Part shown: positions 42,035-51,862 of the stretch, one piece after another
Layout of the letters: every line of letters starts with the position of its first letter
Numbering within the stretch: position 1 is the stretch's first letter
Program-made: the position numbers and the translations under genes
Assembly: GCA_012510445.1 (NCBI GenBank)
Contig: JAAZIA010000020.1
Location: 62,001-126,000, forward strand
Direction of reading: 5' to 3'
From: Bacteroidales bacterium
GTDB lineage: Bacteria > Bacteroidota > Bacteroidia > Bacteroidales > UBA932
DNA: 64,000 nucleotides
The notes under the pieces: generated by a model
What the model saw: only the letters and a program-made list of their open reading frames with translations
Told to the model about the DNA's origin: nothing
Database searches by the model: none

Positions 42035-44188
42035 TTGGAAACACCAGACTACATAGATCAATATTTTGAACCGCTCCGGATTTTAAGCAAGAACAGATGT
42101 GCCAACACAGAAGAATACGAGCAAGTGTTGAAGGCATATCAGTTTGCCAAAGAAGCCCATAAAAACCAAAAGCGCCTTTCCGGGGATCCTATTATCCTCC
42201 ATAGCATAGAGGTAGCAAAGATTGTTGTTGCCGAGATAGGGCTTGGTTATAAATCCATCATTACGGCCCTCTTACACCACATCCTTACAGACACAGACTA
42301 TACCAAAGAAGAAATTGCCGGTATGTTTGGTGAAAAAATTGAAGAGCTGGTAGAGGGGCTTGGAAAAATGGAACGTGTTTTTGCTGCTCATGACAGAACG
42401 CAAGAAGAAACGTTCAAACAAATGCTACTGACGGTAAACAACGACATCCGTGTTTTGCTTATTAAGTTAGCAGACAGACTGCATAATCTCAGAAATATAA
42501 AAGAACTGCCGGTAGAGAAACGCGCTCGCAACCTGGGAGAATCCATGTACATATTTGCTCCTCTGGCACACCAAATGGGACTGTATACCATTAAGTCGGA
42601 AATAGAAAACATTTGGATGAAGCACGCCATGCCGACAGAATACGAAGAAATTGAAGAAAAAGTAAAAAACGAAACAGGTCGCAGAGGAAGTGACATTACA
42701 AGAACATTCCTTGAACCCATTACAGAACTCTTAAAAAACAAGGGCATAGATTTTCAAATCTCTACCCGAATTAAGACCCCTTACTCCATCTGGTCCAAAA
42801 TGAAGAAGAGGAATGTGTCTTTTGAAAATGTGTATGATTTGTTTGCCCTTAGGATTGTATTCCACCCCCGGGTGACCCACCGGGAAGAAGAACACAATAC
42901 GTGTTATCAAATTGAGGAATGGCTGAACGAACGTTGGGAACCTTATACAGTTCGTCGCCGGGATTGGCTCAAGACTCCCAAAGAAACAGGATACGAAGCT
43001 TTACACTCAACCTACCTCACCCCTTCCGGGAACTGGCTTGAAGTTCAGATCCGCAGCAAAAGAATGGACGAGATTGCAGAACAAGGAGTGGCTGCCCATT
43101 GGAAATACAAAGGGATATTACCGGAAGTTAGCGGCATAGAGCGTTGGCTGGTAAAAGTAAGAAAAACACTAGAGACTAAAGATTCACAAGCCCTGGAGTT
43201 CTTTGATAACTTTCAGCCGGGAAGCCTTATTTCTGTGATTTATGTATTTACCCCTAAAGGTGAAATGCGTATCCTTCCTAAAGGAGCTACTGCGCTGGAC
43301 TTTGCCTACTACATTCATACACAGGTGGGTACTCACGCTTTAGCCGCCAAGATTAACGAAAAGCTTATGCTATTATCTACCCCACTCCGTGGTGGTGACC
43401 AGGTAGAAATCATTACGGCCACTGCTCCCCAAGTAAAAATTGAACGACTGGGAGCTGTAACCACGTCTAAAGCCAGAAGTTTGATTTTAGAAACACTTAA
43501 GAAAAGCGGAACAGACCACATTAACAAAGGCAGGCAATTGTTGGCAACGCGCCTGGCAGAATTTGGTATAAAAATTCATACCCGCCTTATCAACAAACTT
43601 TTAACAGCATACAACATCTCTTCCAGAGAAGAAATGTACGGTAGGATTGGAGCCGGCATGCTGGATTTATCCAACTTAAGGGATATTTTAATGAAAGGAA
43701 CCCCCACCCGTAAATTTGTTAGCTGGGTTCCTGTACCGGACTGGAAACGCCGTAAAGACTACAACACTTTCCATTTTGCACCTTGTTGTCGTCCTACCAC
43801 AGAAGATAAACTCATTGGGTTCATTCATAGAAGAACCAAAGACCTTTATATCCATTCCACCACATGCTCCCGTATAGAGGCACTTCAGAGGTTACACAAA
43901 AACGACAATGCAGAAGTAAGTGTGGTATGGAAGAAACAACGCCTATCTTCCTCCCTTGTAAAATTGATGCTTCGCGGAAGCGACCGCCTGGGTATTATCT
44001 ACGATATTACGCATGCTATCTCTTTGGGGATGTGTGTAAATATCCGTAGTTTTAGTCTCGTTTCGCACGATAACATTTTTGATGCAGAACTTGAAATCTA
44101 CGTACAAAACATAAAAGACCTGGAAGCGGTAATGGACGAACTAAAAAGAATAAAAGGTGTTGAAACGGTTAAACAACTAGAGGAATAA
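42035..44188 (+). CDS. RelA/SpoT-family (p)ppGpp synthetase (HD domain degenerate)
   Basis: IKLADRLHNLRN, synthetase region RRRDWLKTPKETGYEALHSTY and VQIRSKRMDEIAEQGVAAHWKYKG, TGS domain, C-terminal CC motif and ACT. Start codon TTG in the ORF track. Confidence 0.92.
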   Translation: METPDYIDQYFEPLRILSKNRCANTEEYEQVLKAYQFAKEAHKNQKRLSGDPIILHSIEVAKIVVAEIGLGYKSIITALLHHILTDTDYTKEEIAGMFGEKIEELVEGLGKMERVFAAHDRTQEETFKQMLLTVNNDIRVLLIKLADRLHNLRNIKELPVEKRARNLGESMYIFAPLAHQMGLYTIKSEIENIWMKHAMPTEYEEIEEKVKNETGRRGSDITRTFLEPITELLKNKGIDFQISTRIKTPYSIWSKMKKRNVSFENVYDLFALRIVFHPRVTHREEEHNTCYQIEEWLNERWEPYTVRRRDWLKTPKETGYEALHSTYLTPSGNWLEVQIRSKRMDEIAEQGVAAHWKYKGILPEVSGIERWLVKVRKTLETKDSQALEFFDNFQPGSLISVIYVFTPKGEMRILPKGATALDFAYYIHTQVGTHALAAKINEKLMLLSTPLRGGDQVEIITATAPQVKIERLGAVTTSKARSLILETLKKSGTDHINKGRQLLATRLAEFGIKIHTRLINKLLTAYNISSREEMYGRIGAGMLDLSNLRDILMKGTPTRKFVSWVPVPDWKRRKDYNTFHFAPCCRPTTEDKLIGFIHRRTKDLYIHSTTCSRIEALQRLHKNDNAEVSVVWKKQRLSSSLVKLMLRGSDRLGIIYDITHAISLGMCVNIRSFSLVSHDNIFDAELEIYVQNIKDLEAVMDELKRIKGVETVKQLEE

Positions 44189-44192
44189 CGGC

Positions 44193-46091
44193 ATGAATAT
44201 GAGAATACCCCCGGTAAAGAAGGTCTTTATTTTCCTTACATCTGCGCTGGCATTACTTTCCTTCTGCTTGCTCCCTCATGGCTGTGCCAATACTACGGCC
44301 GGGCCTTCGGGCGGACCTAAAGATACCCTTCCACCCAGGTTGCTGGTGACCATACCCGACGTTAACCAAACAGGCGTCAGCACTTCGCTCAAAAGAGTGG
44401 AACTTCAATTTAACGAATACGTTAAACTGGAAAAACCTAACGATAATATTCTGCTGTCTCCACCCCACGAAAAAAACCCAACGGTTCGTACAAAAGGCAA
44501 AGGAATAGTAGTTGATCTCCAAGAAGCTCTTTATCCCAACACCACCTACAGTCTTTATTTTGGAAACGCCATTCAGGATAACAACGAAGGCAATCCTTTT
44601 CCTGTTTTTGCATTAAGCTTTTCTACCGGTGAACGGCTAGACTCCCTCATGATTTCAGGACTTGTGTCAGATGCCTCTACCCTACTTCCTGTTCAAAATG
44701 CCACCGTGCTGTTGCACATCAATCCAACAGACAGCACTCTTACTTCTACACTGCCTGTAGCAGCCACACGAACAGATACTTACGGCTACTTTGTACTCAG
44801 AAACCTAAAAGATACGTTGTACTCGTTGTACACCATTACAGACCAGAATAACAATTACCTGTATAACCGCGAAAGCGGAGAACTCATTGGGTTTTTAGAC
44901 TCGCTGGTAAAGCCGGAAAAAACCATGTTTACTTATGCTCCGGAAATTCAACCCTATTATGCAAAAGACACGGCAGGATTACTCAGAAGACCTGTAGAAA
45001 AGAATGTGTTTGTATTCAAAGAAACACCGTATCGCCAAAGACTTTCCCAGCATGAACGGATGCAACACAGGGCTTTATCCTTATCGTTTACAGCCCCCGG
45101 TGCTCAGATCCTTAAAACATATATTTCTCAAATAGACTCGGCACATATTGTAACACAACACAATTACAGACGCGATAGCCTTGTACTGTGGCTGACAGCA
45201 CCCGCTGTTCCCGACACCGTTTTGCTTCATCTCACCTACATGGCTACAGACGATTCTCTAGAAACACTCGCTCCCAGAACAGACACGCTACGTTTCTCTC
45301 CATTCCAGAAAGAAGAGAAGGACACTCCCGTTTTAGGAGCCAGGGAAGGCCCCGGAAGCGGACGTACAGATAACCAACAGGGGCCGCCCTCTGTCAGAGA
45401 AAAAAAAGAAGCTATGGAGCTGACAAGTAAGGTAGTTCAGGAACTTATCCGTGAAAAAGGAGTTTCTCTGCGCTTTGAAAGCTTACCGTTGAATCCTGAT
45501 TTCTCTAAAGCTACACTCACACGCATCACTCCCTCAGAAGATACCGTTGCCGTTCCCTATACGGTACTCCGGGATTCGCTGGATTTGTGCCTATATAACC
45601 TCATACCCAATACATATGTAGAAGGCACAAGATACATTCTTACCTTACCTGAAGGTCTCCTTACCGATATAAACGGTCTGCAAAATGACTCCATCACCGT
45701 CCCTTTTAAAACCCTCCTTTCTGAAGATTACGGAGCCCTTCATCTGCAACTGCAAAACGTACCCTGCCCTTTGATTGTTGACGTAATGAACGAAAGAAGG
45801 GATCAAATAATACGCACAAGCCGTGCCTTTACAGATACGACCCTCACGTTCCCTTACCTGAGAGAAGGAAAATTCACCATACGCGTTACAGAAGACAGAA
45901 ACGGCAACGGATTCTGGGATACAGGCAATTTGAAAGAAAAAAGACAAGCAGAACGCGTACGTATGTTTCGCCTTCCCTCCGGGAGTTCCATCATAGAGTT
46001 GAAAGACAAAATGGAACTAAGTCAGACCATTGATATTGAACAACTTTTGAACCAAAATGTTACGCTTTCCGTTCCAGCCAGACAAAGGTAA
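44193..46091 (+). CDS. Ig-like (SbsA/Big_5-type) domain lipoprotein
   Basis: Lipobox CLLPHGCANTTAGPSGGPKDTLPPRLLVTIPDVNQTGVSTSLKRVELQFNEYVKL; DRNGNGFWDTGNL near the C-terminus. Confidence 0.83.
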   Translation: MNMRIPPVKKVFIFLTSALALLSFCLLPHGCANTTAGPSGGPKDTLPPRLLVTIPDVNQTGVSTSLKRVELQFNEYVKLEKPNDNILLSPPHEKNPTVRTKGKGIVVDLQEALYPNTTYSLYFGNAIQDNNEGNPFPVFALSFSTGERLDSLMISGLVSDASTLLPVQNATVLLHINPTDSTLTSTLPVAATRTDTYGYFVLRNLKDTLYSLYTITDQNNNYLYNRESGELIGFLDSLVKPEKTMFTYAPEIQPYYAKDTAGLLRRPVEKNVFVFKETPYRQRLSQHERMQHRALSLSFTAPGAQILKTYISQIDSAHIVTQHNYRRDSLVLWLTAPAVPDTVLLHLTYMATDDSLETLAPRTDTLRFSPFQKEEKDTPVLGAREGPGSGRTDNQQGPPSVREKKEAMELTSKVVQELIREKGVSLRFESLPLNPDFSKATLTRITPSEDTVAVPYTVLRDSLDLCLYNLIPNTYVEGTRYILTLPEGLLTDINGLQNDSITVPFKTLLSEDYGALHLQLQNVPCPLIVDVMNERRDQIIRTSRAFTDTTLTFPYLREGKFTIRVTEDRNGNGFWDTGNLKEKRQAERVRMFRLPSGSSIIELKDKMELSQTIDIEQLLNQNVTLSVPARQR

Positions 46092-47025
46092 AACAACCTT
46101 CCCGGTAAAAGCCAGGCCGACATCCCCCGCACTAACTTCCTCCGGGCAGAATTCCACATGCGGGATTTATCCTTCCTTGCTACGCTACCTTTTGTTCTGT
46201 ATTTTATTCTTCATCACAACAGCCTCCTCCTTCACCGGCCATGCGGCACGTGCCCAAACGCGCCTTTCTGAGGAAAAAACTACGCGCCTTCAGAACCATC
46301 ACTCCGAACTCCCCGACACTCTGGACGCGGTTGCTCTCCCAGACACCCTGAACATCACTGCCCTTCGCGATACCTTGTCTGCCGTCCTTCGCGACACCCT
46401 ACCCACTGCATTGGAAGAAACACAACCCTTACCCCGGCAAGTACCCCTAAAACAACACTTGCTTGGAATTAGGGGCGGATACGCTTTTAACACCGTTCAT
46501 TTTAATCCGGACAGAAAGCAAAAAAATGTTCCCTCCTGGATAAACGCCTCACTTTTATATACGTATTACCACCATTTGTGGGGCAACCTGCCTTACTTTG
46601 GAGTTCAGACCGGATTTACATATACTCAGCAGGCATACGATACTCCTGAACTAAAACGTACATACGAAGTACTACGTGTACCACTCACCAGTCAGTTTCA
46701 TATAGATATGTGGAAAACGCGCTTGCTTGTCAACTTAGGATGCTTTGCAGGGTACCGCATGAGTGCCACAGATTATACAGAAGAACAACCGCAAGGCATA
46801 CCCGTAACGTTTGACTGCAACCACATTTATGCAGACTACGGTTTTCAGGGAGGCCTGGGATTTGCTTTAGTACTCAAACCTTTTGAATTTCAAATAGAAG
46901 CAAACTATTTGTATTCCTTGTCTATGATAGAAAATCCGGCCCTTTACAGTAACGAATATTACACGTACGGTTACCCGGGACAACTGTTGATTACATTCGG
47001 TATCTTTATACACCTGCACAAATGA
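46057..47025 (+). CDS. Outer-membrane beta-barrel protein (PorT-like)
   Basis: Internal hydrophobic signal LLRYLLFCILFFITTASSFTGHAARAQT, barrel region IRGGYAFNTVHF...IEANYLYSLSMIEN...LLITFGIFIHLHK. True start may be TTG at 46177. Confidence 0.7.
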   Translation: MLRFPFQPDKGKTTFPVKARPTSPALTSSGQNSTCGIYPSLLRYLLFCILFFITTASSFTGHAARAQTRLSEEKTTRLQNHHSELPDTLDAVALPDTLNITALRDTLSAVLRDTLPTALEETQPLPRQVPLKQHLLGIRGGYAFNTVHFNPDRKQKNVPSWINASLLYTYYHHLWGNLPYFGVQTGFTYTQQAYDTPELKRTYEVLRVPLTSQFHIDMWKTRLLVNLGCFAGYRMSATDYTEEQPQGIPVTFDCNHIYADYGFQGGLGFALVLKPFEFQIEANYLYSLSMIENPALYSNEYYTYGYPGQLLITFGIFIHLHK

Positions 47026-47041
47026 AAACACTTGCCGTAGT

Positions 47042-48547
47042 ATGAAAACACATACCGTAACCGTAGGAAATCTGAAGATCGGAGGTGGACACCCCGTATC
47101 CGTTCAGACCATGTGCAATACAGACACCCTGGATATCGAAGCCTCTGTGGCCCAGTGCAAACGTGTAGCCGCTGCCGGAGCGCAATTGATACGCCTTACC
47201 ACACAGGCACCACCTCAGGTCAGAGCTTTTGCCCGTATCAAAGACACCCTTTCCCAGCAGGGAATTCACGTACCTTTGGCAGCCGACGTGCATTTTTCGG
47301 CAGACACAGCTATGGAAGTCGCCCGTGTAGCAGATAAAGTCCGAATCAATCCGGGCAACTTCTCGCGCGATCCCTCGCAAGCCACAGCCCTGTTGGGCAC
47401 ATTAATAGAAGCATGTAACCAATACCATACCGCCTTGCGCATTGGGGTAAACCACGGCTCCCTTCCTGCACACATCCTGGAACAGTACGGAGACACCCCC
47501 GACGGTATGTGCCGAGCCGCCATGGAATACCTTACCATTTGCCGAGATTTACGCTTTACTAACGTAGTAGTTTCAATCAAATCCAGCAACACACGCGTAA
47601 TGGTACAGGCTAACCGCCTGCTGGTTGAGCGTATGAAAGAAGCGGGAATGACCTACCCCATCCACCTGGGCGTCACGGAATCGGGCAGCGGACGCCAAGG
47701 CCGCCTAAAATCAGCAGCCGGCATCATCACCTTACTCAAAGAAGGCATCGGGGATACGTTCCGAGTTTCGCTCACCGAACCACCCGAACAAGAAATCCAC
47801 TTTGGCAAACTCTTCCTTCCGTTGCTCAGCCGCCAGCATGCTGTCGCTGTCGCTGTCGCTGCTGCCGATTCGGCTCCTACTGTTGCAGCCAAAGCTTCCA
47901 CTCCGGCTCCCACTACACCTGGTGCTACTTCTGCAGCTTCTGCAGCAACAGCCGCCACTCCATCTTCCATTACTGCTGCCACTTCAGCAGAAGCAACGGA
48001 AGCAACTCCTGCTGCTTCTGTTTGCATCGATACTTCTGCCACGCCCTCTTCAGACGAAGAGGTGCTTTGGAACCAACTGATTGTGTCTGCGTGTTATGAA
48101 TGGGCACCCGGGCTGCTGGACGGCACCATAGACTGGAAAACCCTGCCCATGCCTTTTGTAGAAGCATCTTTTGCCACAAAAGAGGAACTGATAGACTTTT
48201 GCATGGATTTGCTGCAAGCTACCCGCTGCGTTTTCACCAAACCGGAATACATTTCCTGCCCAGGATGCGGCCGCACTAAATTTGATCTGGAAGAAACGGT
48301 ACGTGCCGTAAAAGAAGCTACCGCTCATCTGAAAGGCTGCACTATTGCCATCATGGGTTGCATTGTAAACGGCCCCGGAGAAATGGCCGATGCACAATAC
48401 GGATATGTAGGAGAAGGCAACGGTAAAATCACCCTATACAAAGGCAAAACCCCCGTAATGCGTGGGATTCCTCAAGAAGAAGCTGTCCAGCACCTGCTGG
48501 AACTCATCGAATCGGAACAGCAAAGCCCAGGGAACGGCGCACCTTAG
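47042..48547 (+). CDS. ispG: (E)-4-hydroxy-3-methylbut-2-enyl-diphosphate synthase (IspG/GcpE) with unusual low-complexity central region
   Basis: VTVGNLKIGGGHPVSVQTMCNTDTLD, KVRINPGNF, GVNHGSL, LHLGVTESGSGRQGRLKSAAGI-like, [4Fe-4S] domain YISCPGCGRTKFDL and IMGCIVNGPGEMADAQYGYVG. Confidence 0.92.
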   Translation: MKTHTVTVGNLKIGGGHPVSVQTMCNTDTLDIEASVAQCKRVAAAGAQLIRLTTQAPPQVRAFARIKDTLSQQGIHVPLAADVHFSADTAMEVARVADKVRINPGNFSRDPSQATALLGTLIEACNQYHTALRIGVNHGSLPAHILEQYGDTPDGMCRAAMEYLTICRDLRFTNVVVSIKSSNTRVMVQANRLLVERMKEAGMTYPIHLGVTESGSGRQGRLKSAAGIITLLKEGIGDTFRVSLTEPPEQEIHFGKLFLPLLSRQHAVAVAVAAADSAPTVAAKASTPAPTTPGATSAASAATAATPSSITAATSAEATEATPAASVCIDTSATPSSDEEVLWNQLIVSACYEWAPGLLDGTIDWKTLPMPFVEASFATKEELIDFCMDLLQATRCVFTKPEYISCPGCGRTKFDLEETVRAVKEATAHLKGCTIAIMGCIVNGPGEMADAQYGYVGEGNGKITLYKGKTPVMRGIPQEEAVQHLLELIESEQQSPGNGAP

Positions 48548-48566
48548 ATTGAATCTAAAACGCGCC
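48536..48566. terminator. Hairpin spanning the ispG stop codon
   Basis: GGCGC-acc-TTAGATT-g-AATCTAA-aac-GCGCC at the 3' end of ispG, upstream of the convergent nfeD end. Confidence 0.4.
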
Positions 48567-48608
48567 AAAATGCAAAAAAGTGCAGCAAAGCAAAACAAAA
48601 ACCAGCTC

Positions 48609-50075
48609 CTACACCTCTTCTACAAAAAGAGCCCCTCCTTCAATGCGTACGACTTTTACTTTTGTGTTTTTGGTAATGTAACCTACGGCGGCACGAGCTT
48701 CTACCCAGCGATCGCCTATGCTTACTTTTCCGGAAGGTCTCAGGTCTGTAAAGGCTACGCCTTCCTGCCCTACTTCAATGTCTTTCAGCTGGGGAACTCC
48801 CACAAAACCTGTTTCTGTGGTTAAGTCGGTACGTAACGCAATGCGGTTGAACAACCGTGTAGGGAATAAGTAATGAACAGAGAGCAGCATACCGGTAAGT
48901 GAAGTCAACCCTGCTATAGATACAATAGCTACCGGGTTCAGGAGGGCATACCACGGGAAAGGACCTTTAAATTCAAAAATCCAGTTATCTACCATAACCA
49001 GCACCAAGCCGGCTGCTATGGTCAGTATACCTGTAATACCTAATACACCAAACCCCGGGGTTACAAAGATTTCTATCCCCAGCAACACAAGACCCACTAC
49101 AATTATGATTACTTCCCAATACCGAGCAATGCCTTCCAAAAACAACGGAGAAAAATAACCTATGGCACACAGTATGGCAACACCCAAAGGAAGCCCTACT
49201 CCCGGTGTCTTCAATTCAATGAAAACACCCCCAATCATCCCCATTAATAACAACGCTTGCACCAATGGTAATAGAAAAAAACCAATGATTTTATCCAGCG
49301 TTGTTTCTTTATATTCATCTAATTCACAGTATTCATACCCCAGCACAGCAAGTGCCTCTTCTACATCGGCTGCCTGCCCCTGAGCAAACTCAATGGCAAC
49401 GGCTTCTTTTGTAGTCAGGTTCAGCACCTTCTCTCCTTCTACCATTTGTTGAGCCAGTTCAGGATCCCTTCCCGTTTCCTCAGCAGTTGCCCGCATGAGC
49501 GAACGCATATATGACTGGTACTTTTCAGGCATGGGTTCTCCTGTTGGGCCTACTACGGTAGCTGAACCAATGGTAGAACCGGGAGCCATAACAATGTGGT
49601 CACACGCAATAGACAACAAAGCACCTGCCGAGGCAGCCTGATGATCAATAAAAGAGACCGTAACAAAAGGAGCTTCCATCAAAGCTGTCCGCATTTTTTC
49701 AGCTGCGTCCAAAGCTCCGCCAAAAGTATTAAGACGCATCAAAAACACATCTGCCCTGCGGGCCTCCGCTTCTTTCAAGGCTTTTTCCAGCATTCTGGCA
49801 GATTTTGCGTGAATTTCGCTGTCAATCACCACCATAAATACACGACATGCAGACGAATCAACAGCAGATAGAGGAACCGAATCAGCATCAGATGCCGGAA
49901 TCTGCTCCCTCTCCTGTGAAAGAAAAACCGGAGTCCATGCAACCGGACCTTGGGCAACTTGTACCAAAAACGCCGGTATCCGGCTTGCTGGAACTCCGGT
50001 AAGATTAATAAGAAAAGCCGACCCTGTAATTACAGCAGACAGTACGAACCATAGAACAAGGCCTGAGCGTTTCAT
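48609..50075 (-). CDS. NfeD-family membrane-bound ClpP-class serine protease
   Basis: LMRLNTFGGALDAAEKMRTALMEAPFVTVSFIDHQAASAGALLSIACDHIVMAPGSTIGSATVV, TM segments, C-terminal OB-fold SIGDRWVEARAAVGYI. Confidence 0.9.
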   Translation of the reverse strand: MKRSGLVLWFVLSAVITGSAFLINLTGVPASRIPAFLVQVAQGPVAWTPVFLSQEREQIPASDADSVPLSAVDSSACRVFMVVIDSEIHAKSARMLEKALKEAEARRADVFLMRLNTFGGALDAAEKMRTALMEAPFVTVSFIDHQAASAGALLSIACDHIVMAPGSTIGSATVVGPTGEPMPEKYQSYMRSLMRATAEETGRDPELAQQMVEGEKVLNLTTKEAVAIEFAQGQAADVEEALAVLGYEYCELDEYKETTLDKIIGFFLLPLVQALLLMGMIGGVFIELKTPGVGLPLGVAILCAIGYFSPLFLEGIARYWEVIIIVVGLVLLGIEIFVTPGFGVLGITGILTIAAGLVLVMVDNWIFEFKGPFPWYALLNPVAIVSIAGLTSLTGMLLSVHYLFPTRLFNRIALRTDLTTETGFVGVPQLKDIEVGQEGVAFTDLRPSGKVSIGDRWVEARAAVGYITKNTKVKVVRIEGGALFVEEV

Positions 50076-50082
50076 TGTATTT

Positions 50083-51753
50083 TTATTTAGCTTCTAAAAT
50101 TTTTCCGTGGTCTTTGGCTACGGCTTCTTTCCACTTTTGCGTGTAGCCTGCCTGAATGGGAGGCGCCGGGATACGCGGATCGTTACCGTTATTAGCAAAA
50201 GAACCATCGGGATTCTGACGTTTGGTATTCCCGTCAATGTATTTGACCATCAAATACTTATCCAGCTTATTCCATTTCTCCAACAAAACCTCAGCCGCTT
50301 GTACGCTAAAATCTGTCAAGTACTCACGAGCCGCCTCTGGTGATTCTTTATACAGCTCCATAGCCACACGGTCTGCCAAAGCTGTTTTTTCTATCATTAG
50401 GTTTTCCCACTCATCTACAACCCCACGTACTTCAATACCAATCTCGTTGTAACGCTGGTAAGCAAACTGAGCTACCCTGTTGAAAATCCAAAACAAAGAC
50501 GTGTCTGAGTACTCAAGCATGCTTCCGTTCCCTTCCTCAATGCAATGCGCAATACGTTGCGATACGCTGTAGATGGGAATCAATGCAGAAGTACCGGCAT
50601 CATCCACTCCAAACCAATACAATCCACCTAAATCCTGCGGCATATGGCTGCGGCACTGTCCAACGTACCACCAACCCGTTTGCTGAGTAACAATAGCCCT
50701 CTCGTTAACGTATGTTTTTCCATCCGCCTCGAAAGTAAGCGGTCTCCAACGGTAAGGCAAAGCATTTCCACCTGCTCCAATATCGCATGTCATATCCAAA
50801 GGCGTACCTCCATAATAATCACGCATCATATCGGCAAGGTCTTTAACAGACAATTTTGTTTTAGGCTTGATGTACAAAGGCATTCTGTTGGAAAGATTAT
50901 GCCCCATGGCATAGTCCAGGTATTTCTCCATACCGTCGTGGTACTTGTTATAGAAAGCCCATACACGTGCTTCGCAAAAACGAGCACCGCTAAAATCCAC
51001 AGGAGCGTACACGTCAGAAAAACTAAAATCCCTATCCCTACCGGAAAAAATCCCCACTTCTCGTGCATGAGAAATCACATCGGGACTGTACAGGCAGTTT
51101 TCCGGATCGTTAAAATCTATAGTAGTAATCCGTGCTTGGTTGGCATGAGCACATATATAACCGTCGGGAATACGCTTGGCAACCCAAACAGCTCCTTTAT
51201 TCACGTTTACTCCTTCTACCAAACGGGGCGCTTTTGCCATCACTTCCATCACCCACACCTCATTGGGGTCTGCAATGGTAAAAGACTCACCTCCGGAACC
51301 GTACCCATACGTTTGCATAAGGTGATCCATCATAGCAATGGCTTCCCGGGCTGTTTTGCAACGCTGCAGAGTCACGTAAATTAAAGAACCGTAATCCATA
51401 ATACCGTTTCTGTCACGAAACTCCCTGCGTCCTCCAAACGTTGTTTCTCCTATAAGTAATTGGTATTCGTTCATGTTTCCGGTAACTGAATACGTAACCG
51501 GTGCCTGAGGTATTTCCCCCTTATAGCGTCCGGTATCCCATTCGTATATTTTGAGCATGGTTCCTTCCGCCCATTTAGCGGCCGGCCAGAAATACAACTC
51601 TCCGTACAGCTGATGGGAATCGGCAGAATACGTTACCATAATGGAGCCATCTGTAGAAGCTCCTTTTGTTACAATCAAGTTTGTGCACGGCCAAACAGTC
51701 CCTGCACTTACTATAACAGCCAACAGGCTTAAAAAACATTTTCTGATAGTCAT
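50083..51753 (-). CDS. C69-family dipeptidase (exported)
   Basis: Signal peptide then CTNLIVTKGASTDGSIMVTYSADSH; YGSGGESFTIADPNEVWVMEV. Confidence 0.9.
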   Translation of the reverse strand: MTIRKCFLSLLAVIVSAGTVWPCTNLIVTKGASTDGSIMVTYSADSHQLYGELYFWPAAKWAEGTMLKIYEWDTGRYKGEIPQAPVTYSVTGNMNEYQLLIGETTFGGRREFRDRNGIMDYGSLIYVTLQRCKTAREAIAMMDHLMQTYGYGSGGESFTIADPNEVWVMEVMAKAPRLVEGVNVNKGAVWVAKRIPDGYICAHANQARITTIDFNDPENCLYSPDVISHAREVGIFSGRDRDFSFSDVYAPVDFSGARFCEARVWAFYNKYHDGMEKYLDYAMGHNLSNRMPLYIKPKTKLSVKDLADMMRDYYGGTPLDMTCDIGAGGNALPYRWRPLTFEADGKTYVNERAIVTQQTGWWYVGQCRSHMPQDLGGLYWFGVDDAGTSALIPIYSVSQRIAHCIEEGNGSMLEYSDTSLFWIFNRVAQFAYQRYNEIGIEVRGVVDEWENLMIEKTALADRVAMELYKESPEAAREYLTDFSVQAAEVLLEKWNKLDKYLMVKYIDGNTKRQNPDGSFANNGNDPRIPAPPIQAGYTQKWKEAVAKDHGKILEAK

Positions 51754-51822
51754 CGATAAAGATTTTTTTTAATGTACATTTTGTAAAATTACAAAAAACC
51801 AATTACATCAACGAAATTTTCT

Positions 51823-51830
51823 TACCTTTG
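51823..51830 (+). promoter_or_regulatory. Bacteroidota-type -7 element TACCTTTG
   Basis: TAnnTTTG 32 bp upstream of the M16 peptidase ATG. Confidence 0.5.
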
Positions 51831-51862
51831 TTCATCAAAATTATTTCACAATCATCCTTATT

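Noticed and set aside
47840-48050. Repetitive GCT/GTC-rich tract as a possible CRISPR or non-coding repeat array
   Set aside because: It is in frame, short-period and inside ispG, encoding an Ala/Thr-rich linker; no spacer-repeat structure.
50644-51384. 246-aa plus-strand ORF antisense to the C69 dipeptidase
   Set aside because: Shadow ORF opposite a well-supported CDS, with no family resemblance.
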